DNA of 62,227 nucleotides from Shewanella sp. OPT22 (GTDB taxonomy: Bacteria; Pseudomonadota; Gammaproteobacteria; Enterobacterales; Shewanellaceae), in assembly GCF_004168585.1 (NCBI RefSeq), contig NZ_PGVH01000014.1, positions 1 to 62,227 on the forward strand, in the 5' to 3' direction. Under the pieces are notes generated by a model. That model was not told the DNA's origin. It saw nothing but the letters and a program-made list of their open reading frames with translations, and ran no database searches. Shown piece by piece: positions 36,808 to 44,908 of this stretch. The stretch's first letter is position 1. Each line of letters opens with the position of its first letter. Position numbers and translations under genes: made by a program.

Positions 36808-39390
36808 ATGGAAGCTAAAGCTCTCCAATCACTACCGCAAAGACCTTTATCTGCAACTGATTCTACTCATCGCACAGCTCCTAATCGTTTTTCAAGAGGC
36901 GACAAGACATACAAATCAGTACGCGTACCAAATGGCCCCTTAGAAGGTTTTTCTCGTACAGAAAAAGATACAAAGACAAGTTTACTCCGGTCTAAGAGCA
37001 TGAAGTATAGTGTTAGAACCGAACAACAAGTTGGTAGTGAGAACGCTAAAATTCAGCAAAGCGATCAAGAAAGACTCCAAGAAATTTTAAATTATGATCA
37101 TGATGATTATACGAGCCGTGACATTATCATTTGTATTAATGATGGTTGTTCCTTCGAAGCAATAAAATCATACATAAAAAATGTAACCCCAGAACTTTTA
37201 AACACTCCACATAATGGCACATACCCTCTCGAGGTTGCATACCTTAAACACAATAGAGAAATGATAGATGCCCTTATCAACGAAGGGGCAACCCTTGCAG
37301 TATTAGATTCATCACGACTACGCACATCACTGTTAGAGCATAAAGATTTTGACGGCTTTATCGATTTCGTGCTCAGGCAAAATCCGAGAATTGATGATGT
37401 AATAGCGTTATTGGAAAGCGGTGCTTCAAATGATGTCATTTTGAGCTTTATTAACACCTGCCAACAACAGCGTAAGTTTGATGTTAATGTTCTCGTAGAA
37501 GGCAAAGCCTTAAAAGAAACACTCATTGCAAAAGATAAACAAAATCTATGGTTCTCGATATTAGCCCTTCCAACAACATCAGTAACCGTGCAAGATCTTC
37601 ACAGTATACTCACATACGATTCAGAAAATAACGCAGAATTTGCACCTAAAGTAATCGAAAATCAACTTGCTCAGCGATTACTGCCCATCGTTGAAATAGA
37701 TAAAGCCATTGATGGTAAGTCTATTCTACATATCGCTTGTGAATCTGGTTTCATTTCCACTGCAAGTGAGCTCGTTGCGCTGGGAGCTAATCCCGAAATG
37801 CCTTCATGTGAACAAAAAAATTTACAGCAGTTTTTGGAACAGGATGGATTTTTACCTTCTTTTATCCGGCACCTTGCGGCAAGAAGGCCAACAACATTTC
37901 ATCAACTGCACGCTTTAGCGACATTAAATGCAAATGACGAACAGCTGTCTCAAGTTTTGATAGAACTCAGTGCTAATCTCAAAATCGATTTTAACCAAAA
38001 AATAAATGGAGAGAGTATTGCAGACGTTCTTGCTAAGCATAATAGGATCGCCCTGTTAAGTCAGCTGCTCGCCATCGATTCAGGGCTCGACACACCACTA
38101 GCATGCGCAGAAAACCTTTCAGTATTAGCTATTAAACAAAATAAATATGATTTACTGAAGGCAATCGTTAATGTCCCAAGTTACCATTCTTCAGTGGCAG
38201 AAATTAATAAATTAGTTGCATTAGGCTGCGATACAACGTCTTTAGAAATTTTGCTTGTAAGACTATCTCAACAAAACGTTGAGCTTAAGGTAAGCAAAGA
38301 AGAAGTAGCTCAACAAATGAGCGAACTTATAACGAAAAAGTTAATCAGTCAATCCGCCCTATTAAGTCGGCACTTGGGAGTTGAGCCTGAAAGTGAAGTG
38401 GTTTCCAAGGCTCTTTCAGCAGCAAAAATGAAAGCAATTGAAGATAAAGACAGCTCAGGCTTATGTGAAGTACTGACTCACCCTCAAGCAGCACTGCAAC
38501 TACCTGATTTACACCATTTAATTGCGTTTAAGGCCGATCCGAAATTTATTGAAGCACAAGTAACAAAATGGATTTCACAAGATAAAGATGAAGACATCGA
38601 TACAAAAGTAGCAGGTAAAACACTGTTAGCCATGGCAGCTCTGGGGGCCTTAGATGATCTAGCGGCAATACTCATAAGATCGGGAGCAGATCCTGACTTT
38701 ATGCTTCCAGGAAATTACAGCTTGATTCATAAATTGACTTCTACCAACTGTATAGAAGCATTAACTGCAGCAGTATCAATAAAAGGGAAGCAATGTGTTT
38801 TATCCGTTAGAGGAATAAAAAATGAAACAGCCCTACACATGGCATGCCGACAAAGTAGCAAGGAAGTGGTTCAACTGATGCTTAGAATTGGAGGAGACGA
38901 TCTTTTGAAGAACAAAAATGAAGATGGACAAACACCCATGATCATTTTAGCTTCTAGAGCTTTATATGAACCTCCCATTACCACAATTTTTAAGGAACAT
39001 TTAATAAGCTCGATAGCTAATACACATGCTGAAAAACAAGAGATCGAACGAACCCAGAGAGAAAAAGAATTCAGCCTCCGTCTTCATAAAACTGGGCCAA
39101 AGATTGGTTCATTATTAGATAAAAAAATGGCTCTTTATCAAGGTGCTGAAACGATTGAAAATACAGCAGAAACGCTCAAGCGTGAATTCAATCTTTACTT
39201 TGGTACAGGGGATTACGAGTCTCCAGAAGTAGAATTAGCTAAAGGCTTGAAAGTGACCAAAGAAATGTTGGAGCTACAGCTTACTCATGCAAAACAAGAC
39301 TCACAAACATACTTCGTACAACTTGATGCTGCCAAACACGAAAATAGCCGTTTGAAGGCCGAATTAGAGGCGTTAAAAAGCAAGCAGTGA
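36808..39390 (+). CDS. Large ankyrin-repeat-like protein, copy 1 (candidate secreted effector)
   Basis: The 860-residue protein has a polar, Ser/Thr/Arg-rich N-terminus of about 90 residues with no Sec signal. Degenerate ankyrin-like helical repeats follow. The clearest are NGTYPLEVAYLKHNREMID (from residue 136), GKSILHIACESGFISTASELV (303), GKTLLAMAALGALDDLAAIL (603) and NETALHMACRQSSKEVVQLM (672). The last ~55 residues form a coiled coil. It is paralogous to the gene at 40169: SYIKNVTPELLNTPHNG here matches SYISTLTPDMLNTPANG there. No Shine-Dalgarno sequence is evident. Ankyrin proteins with disordered N-termini are common type III or IV effectors, but translocation is an inference. Confidence 0.75.
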   Translation: MEAKALQSLPQRPLSATDSTHRTAPNRFSRGDKTYKSVRVPNGPLEGFSRTEKDTKTSLLRSKSMKYSVRTEQQVGSENAKIQQSDQERLQEILNYDHDDYTSRDIIICINDGCSFEAIKSYIKNVTPELLNTPHNGTYPLEVAYLKHNREMIDALINEGATLAVLDSSRLRTSLLEHKDFDGFIDFVLRQNPRIDDVIALLESGASNDVILSFINTCQQQRKFDVNVLVEGKALKETLIAKDKQNLWFSILALPTTSVTVQDLHSILTYDSENNAEFAPKVIENQLAQRLLPIVEIDKAIDGKSILHIACESGFISTASELVALGANPEMPSCEQKNLQQFLEQDGFLPSFIRHLAARRPTTFHQLHALATLNANDEQLSQVLIELSANLKIDFNQKINGESIADVLAKHNRIALLSQLLAIDSGLDTPLACAENLSVLAIKQNKYDLLKAIVNVPSYHSSVAEINKLVALGCDTTSLEILLVRLSQQNVELKVSKEEVAQQMSELITKKLISQSALLSRHLGVEPESEVVSKALSAAKMKAIEDKDSSGLCEVLTHPQAALQLPDLHHLIAFKADPKFIEAQVTKWISQDKDEDIDTKVAGKTLLAMAALGALDDLAAILIRSGADPDFMLPGNYSLIHKLTSTNCIEALTAAVSIKGKQCVLSVRGIKNETALHMACRQSSKEVVQLMLRIGGDDLLKNKNEDGQTPMIILASRALYEPPITTIFKEHLISSIANTHAEKQEIERTQREKEFSLRLHKTGPKIGSLLDKKMALYQGAETIENTAETLKREFNLYFGTGDYESPEVELAKGLKVTKEMLELQLTHAKQDSQTYFVQLDAAKHENSRLKAELEALKSKQ

Positions 39391-39457
39391 TGAAACACTC
39401 AATATGATACCTATCAAACCAATTGATATAGCATCGAGTGCCTCTGTACACTTTATT

Positions 39458-39653
39458 AACCTGAACTCGGATAATGAAATAACTAACGCATTTAAAATTA
39501 TCAATATTTTGCCATATCGATCAACAGTGTCTCTAGTTTTGTCTAGTTCAAAGCATGAGTGTGCAGCAATAGCCAGCTATTGTAAGCACTCAAAACGCAG
39601 AAATGAACAGAAATAGAGGTGCTGGTGAGGTTTGCTTATCCCGAGTTCAGGTT
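39458..39653. mobile_element. MITE copy 1 (196 bp)
   Basis: Its ends are AACCTGAACTCGG and CCGAGTTCAGGTT in inverted orientation, and the element is flanked on both sides by TATT, a 4-bp target duplication. It is nearly identical along its length to the element at 55247. The left repeat has lost one G relative to that copy. It has no coding capacity, so it would have been mobilised in trans by a transposase recognising these ends. Confidence 0.88.
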
Positions 39654-39663
39654 TATTACAAAC

Positions 39664-39890
39664 AAATTAAGCAACTAAGCCCTGAAATGCCGCTACAACG
39701 TGCTTCTTATGGCCCAGGGATTATTTATCTGTCAGGAATAAATTTCGTGCGACTTGAGCGTCTATCGGTTCAAGGATTGAGCAATGAAGCTTAGCCATTT
39801 TCGTTGCAATTTCATAAGCTTTGTTGCTCAAATCAGTATCATCATTCACTGACCAGAAGTTCAAAGCAATCTGTCATAATGTTGGCAAGC
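39664..39890 (-). pseudogene. Decayed fragment of ppaC (C-terminal end)
   Basis: The plus strand from 39664 matches the plus strand from 42876 (the end of ppaC): 39 of the first 50 bases are identical without gaps. A second block, 39798-39875 (ATAAGCTTTGTTGCTCAAAT...), matches 42956-43035 at roughly 70%. About 50 extra bases lie between the blocks, and frames are broken. The fragment keeps the orientation and position relative to ankyrin copy 1 that intact ppaC has relative to ankyrin copy 2, indicating a tandem segmental duplication followed by decay. Confidence 0.8.
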
Positions 39891-40168
39891 ATTACCTTCG
39901 ATATCAACAAATTCATTTTTATCGACAACAAAAAAGTAGAGCATGGCTAACAACACGCTTCTTGATCAATATCTTTATTCAATTCAATGAATACGCTGTA
40001 GCTCCTACTCCAATTATTAGCTCTGAGCAAAAAAGATGAAAAAGGATTAACTTTATCTCCAACATCGAAAAGCTTATAACTTATAGCCTACTTGTGAATC
40101 GTTCTAAATTATATCGATTTGAATTTAGGATTATTTAGCTGCCTTACATTGCTAAAGAAATATCAATT

Positions 40169-42856
40169 ATGGCCAAAAAAATAGCTCACAATACGTTGCC
40201 AAGTGACTTACACGCGATTAAGACTTGCGCACCTGAAAGCCCACCTCTTGACCCGAATACAGGTCAGCTTAAATCACGTCGTAACTCCTATCACGTTCGA
40301 GGAGACACACTCACAACTCACGCTCCTGCAAAATATTTAACCACTTCTCGTGTGACAAAACCTCGGCCACCCACTGAAAATATGCCCTATACCGTTTCAT
40401 CTCAAGTGACACCAAAACCCGCTTTATCCCCTAGTTCAATGTTAAACCTCCCTTGCAACCAAAAGAGGCTTACTGAAATCCTTACATTTGATTTTGACGA
40501 GTATTCAAGTGCCGACATCAACCTTCTTATCGCAAGTAGCAAAACATTAAGCCTATCTAATATCAAAAGTTATATCAGCACACTCACCCCTGATATGCTT
40601 AACACGCCAGCAAATGGCCTTTACCCCATAGAAGCCGCTTATCTAGCTGGGAATATGGCTTTAGTCGATGAGCTTATTAGGTTTGGTGCAAAACCCGACA
40701 TTTTGGCGATTTCAGATCTCCAAAACAGCCTTTGCTCACCTGACACGATAGCGCTTTATATTCACCTTTGTCAGCAAGGAGTACTACGCTCTAAACATAT
40801 CTTAAACCTGTTATACATGAATGTTCCTTACTCTCAAATTGAACCAATAATAAATAAATACATTCACTCGCAAGCCTTTAATGTGAATGGGAGCATTCAG
40901 GGCAAGACTCTCATGGAGCATGCTTTTCAGACCGGAAGGCATCAACTTGTTGAATCGCTACTTACTTTAGGTTCGAGTCGACACCAACCCTTATCTTCAG
41001 GATTTAACCCGCTTATCTCCGCAATAAAAGTGAATAATATTGACCTATTCAACGCCGTGCTTAAAGCATCAAATGAGAAGCTCACTATGAATGACGTATT
41101 TCAGGTAATGGAAACGAAATGCGAGACTGAATTTTTTCGTAGTTTAGTCAATCAGCTTAAATCTCAACTTTTTTCAGGTGATGTAACGGAAGAAGATAAA
41201 ACCAAGTTTTGGCACCCCATCACCTCAAAGGCCTGCCAAATGTATCGAATGGATTTCATCAAAGAACTCATTGAGCAAGACATTCCCACTCAAGTCATAG
41301 AAAGAAGTATCGGTAAGCTGGAAGATAAATTACTGAGTAGAAACCACTCAGAAGTAAACGAAAAGCCTCTTTTGGAGCTCGTTGCGCTACCTAAGCGTTC
41401 CTTAAAACCAGAAATGCTAAAACTACTCATTAAATTCAACGTTTCTGAAGATGTTCTTTGTGATGCTGTAACAAAAGTGGTGTTCACCGAAATGAATACA
41501 TCAACTCTGCAACAGGAACTACTAAAAGTCGCGATCAAAAAGGGCTACACCCATTTAATTCAAAAGGCTATAAACCTCCCTTTATCCTCTGAACAAATGC
41601 CAGAAAACACCATAAAGGAGTTATTGGACATAAAGCCTCTCACATCGCCCCTTATTTTATGTCTAATGAAGTTAAGCATTTCGCCGGAACAACTTGAACA
41701 TCGACTCAAATCCCATAATGCATTCAGTAGTAGCCCACTCGACCTTAGCATTATGGCTGCAGGCACAACTCTCATTGAGCATGCTTTGGAAAATAACCTA
41801 TTGGACTATTTAAGAGTTTTCGTCAGAGATGGTCACTATGTCAAAGGCTATAAAGGATTCGGTTCAATTACGGCATACTTAGCTAACCAAGGAAATTTTA
41901 CAACTCTCAAAGAAATTTTTTCTTGGCCTGAATACCCTTTTTGTTCTAATGACATACACATCATCATTCAGCATAATCTTGGCGCTCAATTACTTTTCGA
42001 CGTATGTGCACACAGAAAAAAAGCTTCGGACTCTAAGTTACAAGATGAGTTTCACAGCTTTGATATGAACTGTGTTATCAAAGATCCTAAAACAACATCA
42101 AAAATAACAACTTTAGAACGTGCATACCCGCATGAGTGTCTCGAATATTTAGCCATCTTGCTCAAATTCGATATTGATCTGGATGTTCGCAGTGAAGGAG
42201 GTAATACTCTGCTTCATCGAGCAGCTAAAGATAGCCGCATTGATGTATTGAAGATGTTACTACCGAAAGCAAAATCTGAAGGGTACAATTTGGCAGGGAA
42301 AGGCTTACATTGCGTAGAGTTTATCTGCGAAGATACCCCAGTGCATATCGCTTGCAAAGCAGTAAACAAAGAAGCATTAAGTCCTATGTTCGCTTATATA
42401 ACTCCTGCAACCCTACAAATTAAAAATCTAGCCAGAGAGACACCGTTGCAAATACTCTCTCATCATTTGGGTTATGAACCGGCTATGCAGTACCTCTCTA
42501 AACTGTTAATGAATTCACAAAGAAAATTACAAGCTTATGAATCATCAGAAAAATTAACCGAACTGTTCACTCAAGAAACGCATAAGTCTTTGAATCAAGG
42601 CCTTCAACAATCACAAGCTGAGCAGACCTCCGCCCCATCTTCTTCAACCAGATTAACTGCACAACTTGAAGCGAGCTATGATGCACTGTTTGGAAGTACT
42701 GAAAATGCTGCTGTTATGCAATCGTTAGTACAAAGTCAAAAACAGAAAGCTCAACAACAGCGGGATTTGAGAGTACAAGTGATGAAACAACAACAAGAAA
42801 TTGAGGCGTTAAAATTGAGATTACAGCAATACGAACAAAGTGAAGCTCAGGCATGA
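40169..42856 (+). CDS. Large ankyrin-repeat-like protein, copy 2 (candidate secreted effector)
   Basis: This 895-residue paralogue of the gene at 36808 has the same plan. A basic, Pro/Ser/Thr-rich N-terminus of about 95 residues is followed by degenerate ankyrin-like repeats, the clearest being NGLYPIEAAYLAGNMALVDEL (from about residue 149), GNTLLHRAAKDSRIDVLKML (about 678) and EDTPVHIACKAVNKEAL. A Gln-rich coiled-coil tail (about 790-895) ends the protein. No signal peptide or membrane helix is present. Identity with copy 1 is scattered, so the duplication is old. It ends 24 bases before the convergent ppaC. The function is unknown, and an effector role is inferred from architecture and neighbours. 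Confidence 0.75.
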   Translation: MAKKIAHNTLPSDLHAIKTCAPESPPLDPNTGQLKSRRNSYHVRGDTLTTHAPAKYLTTSRVTKPRPPTENMPYTVSSQVTPKPALSPSSMLNLPCNQKRLTEILTFDFDEYSSADINLLIASSKTLSLSNIKSYISTLTPDMLNTPANGLYPIEAAYLAGNMALVDELIRFGAKPDILAISDLQNSLCSPDTIALYIHLCQQGVLRSKHILNLLYMNVPYSQIEPIINKYIHSQAFNVNGSIQGKTLMEHAFQTGRHQLVESLLTLGSSRHQPLSSGFNPLISAIKVNNIDLFNAVLKASNEKLTMNDVFQVMETKCETEFFRSLVNQLKSQLFSGDVTEEDKTKFWHPITSKACQMYRMDFIKELIEQDIPTQVIERSIGKLEDKLLSRNHSEVNEKPLLELVALPKRSLKPEMLKLLIKFNVSEDVLCDAVTKVVFTEMNTSTLQQELLKVAIKKGYTHLIQKAINLPLSSEQMPENTIKELLDIKPLTSPLILCLMKLSISPEQLEHRLKSHNAFSSSPLDLSIMAAGTTLIEHALENNLLDYLRVFVRDGHYVKGYKGFGSITAYLANQGNFTTLKEIFSWPEYPFCSNDIHIIIQHNLGAQLLFDVCAHRKKASDSKLQDEFHSFDMNCVIKDPKTTSKITTLERAYPHECLEYLAILLKFDIDLDVRSEGGNTLLHRAAKDSRIDVLKMLLPKAKSEGYNLAGKGLHCVEFICEDTPVHIACKAVNKEALSPMFAYITPATLQIKNLARETPLQILSHHLGYEPAMQYLSKLLMNSQRKLQAYESSEKLTELFTQETHKSLNQGLQQSQAEQTSAPSSSTRLTAQLEASYDALFGSTENAAVMQSLVQSQKQKAQQQRDLRVQVMKQQQEIEALKLRLQQYEQSEAQA

Positions 42857-42880
42857 CCCCAAGCTTCAAACTAGAGTAAA

Positions 42881-43801
42881 TTAAGCAAACACACCCTGAA
42901 GCGGTGGTACAACTTGCTTCTTACGGCTTAATACACCCGGCAACCAAGCACGGCCGTTTTCAGTAGCGATATCGTAAGCTTTCTTACTTAATTCTGCATC
43001 ATCGCTCACGATAAGAAGCTCAGAACCTTCTTTCATAATATCGGTAAGCAACAACATAACAGTATGACGGTTACCTTCTGCTTTTAGCGCTGCAATATCC
43101 GCTTCTAGATCTGCTTTAATGTTATCAAACACAGATAAATCAACCACTTCAAGCTGACCAATACCAACAAGGTTACCATTCATATTGAAGTCTTTAAAAT
43201 CACGCATCACAAGATCGCGAGGCGCAGTACCACCAACGGCAGACTTCACTTTAAACATTTCCATACCTAACGCTTTGAAATCTTCAACGCCTGCAATCTC
43301 TGCAAGCGCTTCAACGCAACGAATATCTGCAGTCGTGCATGTTGGTGACTTAAAGATAACCGTGTCACTTAAAATCGCACACAACATGATACCAGCGATG
43401 TCTTTTGGAATATCTACATTGTAGAAGTCATACATCATCTTAATTACGGTGTTTGAACAACCCACTGGGCGGATCCAACACTCAAGTGGTGTAGACGTAG
43501 TTAAGTCGCCCAACTTGTGGTGATCAACAATACCAACAATCGTTGCTTCTGCAATATCATCTGGTGCTTGAGTTAGCTCTGAATGATCAACGATGTATAC
43601 TTCTTCACCTGCATAGCTCATTTTTAATTCTGGTGCTTCGAAACCAAAACGATCCAGAATAAATTGAGTCTCAGGCGATGGCTCACCTAAACGCGACGCT
43701 TTTGCTGGCTCGCCGATTTGATTTTTCAAATACGCCAGTGCGATAGCACCACAGATTGAATCAGAATCAGGGATTTTATGCCCCACTACATACATTGACA
43801 T
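42881..43801 (-). CDS. ppaC: Manganese-dependent inorganic pyrophosphatase (family II)
   Basis: PpaC hydrolyses pyrophosphate using manganese. This DHH-family protein of 306 residues has the motif VVGHKIPDSDSICGA near the start, IVDHSEL, the DHH motif VGIVDHHKLGD, and the C-terminal DHHA2 substrate clamp ending LPGVLSRKKQVVPPL. The ATG at 43801 was chosen because AGAGAG lies eight bases upstream. The GTG three codons earlier and the ATG two codons later are alternatives. A decayed copy of its 3' end lies 3 kb away at 39664. Confidence 0.96.
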   Translation of the reverse strand: MSMYVVGHKIPDSDSICGAIALAYLKNQIGEPAKASRLGEPSPETQFILDRFGFEAPELKMSYAGEEVYIVDHSELTQAPDDIAEATIVGIVDHHKLGDLTTSTPLECWIRPVGCSNTVIKMMYDFYNVDIPKDIAGIMLCAILSDTVIFKSPTCTTADIRCVEALAEIAGVEDFKALGMEMFKVKSAVGGTAPRDLVMRDFKDFNMNGNLVGIGQLEVVDLSVFDNIKADLEADIAALKAEGNRHTVMLLLTDIMKEGSELLIVSDDAELSKKAYDIATENGRAWLPGVLSRKKQVVPPLQGVFA

Positions 43802-43996
43802 TGCAAACACTCTCTAATTGGTTTTAATGGAAGGGATTTTAGCAAATCTACGCTGAATAAAAAAATACCTTAACAATAATAGCCCGTTCTCACTCGATTT
43901 AATGATTCATCGGCAACGACCTTATGGGAGACTTTCACTCACGTTGCCTTCAAGATACAATTCGACCTTGGTCTTAACTGTAATTGTAATTGTTGA

Positions 43997-44908
43997 ATGT
44001 CATCGTCTGCTCAAGCTGCACAGCCTTCTTATATTGTTATCCCTGATAACGTCTCTTCACAGCTCACTGTTGTAGATTTCCTGATACAGCAATTTCCACA
44101 TGTTTCAGCAGAGACTTGGCATCAGCGTATAAAGCAGAGAAAAATTCATTGGCAAGATAACTCATCATTAAACCTCGATACACTTTGTCGACCGAGGCAG
44201 CGTGTGTATTACTACCGTGAAGTACAACAAGAGACGAAAGTCCCTTTTACAGAACAAATTTTATTTGAAAATGACCGTTTCTTGATTGTCTTTAAGCCGC
44301 ACTTCTTACCCGTTACTCCCAGTGGTAACTATGTCAACGAATGCTTAGTTCATCGACTTAGAATAAAAACAGGCATTGAAACTATCGCACCTGCGCATCG
44401 CTTAGACAAAGATACAGCGGGGATCATGTTGTTTACCAAATTGCCAGAGTGTCGCAATACTTATCATTCTTTATTTAAAGACGGCAATATCCATAAGCAA
44501 TATCAAGCCATTGCCAAGCTTACTCCTGAAGCCCGCGCTGAATTCACACAAAGTGGTCAACAACACTGGGAAATAAAAAATAAACTCGTAAGAGGTGAGC
44601 CTTCTTTTTTAGTCAAGCAAACGAGCGGTGAAGCTAACACGCACTCTAAGATCCGATTAATTCAAGTAAAGGGAGATTACGGCCTGTTTGAATTAGAGCC
44701 AATAACAGGTAAAACCCACCAGCTTCGCGTGCACATGCTTGGGCTTGGAATGCCAATATTGAATGATCGCTTTTATCCTGAATTACAGCCAAAATCTGAG
44801 CCTACTTTTGAAAATCCTTTGAATTTACTTGCCCAAAAATTAGCATTTACGGATCCTATCGATCAGCAAAATCACGTATTTACCTGCTCCGCTTTAACGC
44901 TCAATTAA
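43997..44908 (+). CDS. RluA-family pseudouridine synthase
   Basis: This 303-residue enzyme isomerises uridine to pseudouridine in rRNA or tRNA. An N-terminal S4-like region (about residues 25-75) precedes the catalytic domain, which starts at ILFENDRFLIVFKPHFLPV. The catalytic Asp is in HRLDKDTAGIMLFTK (about residue 137), and GKTHQLRVHM is the third conserved motif. The exact RNA target is not clear from the sequence. It overlaps the convergent gene at 44905 by four bases. Confidence 0.92.
   Translation: MSSSAQAAQPSYIVIPDNVSSQLTVVDFLIQQFPHVSAETWHQRIKQRKIHWQDNSSLNLDTLCRPRQRVYYYREVQQETKVPFTEQILFENDRFLIVFKPHFLPVTPSGNYVNECLVHRLRIKTGIETIAPAHRLDKDTAGIMLFTKLPECRNTYHSLFKDGNIHKQYQAIAKLTPEARAEFTQSGQQHWEIKNKLVRGEPSFLVKQTSGEANTHSKIRLIQVKGDYGLFELEPITGKTHQLRVHMLGLGMPILNDRFYPELQPKSEPTFENPLNLLAQKLAFTDPIDQQNHVFTCSALTLN

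Larger units (their letters stand above)
39391..40168. other. 778-bp interval between the ankyrin-like genes (MITE plus decayed ppaC)
   Basis: There is no intact gene. From left to right it holds a short spacer, a 196-bp MITE, a decayed fragment homologous to the 3' end of ppaC, and about 240 bases of AT-rich sequence before the second ankyrin-like gene. Short open frames here are not supported. Confidence 0.7.

Noticed and set aside
39404-40039. Small ORFs between the ankyrin-like genes
   Set aside because: They lie within the MITE and the decayed ppaC fragment, lack ribosome-binding sites and resemble no protein.
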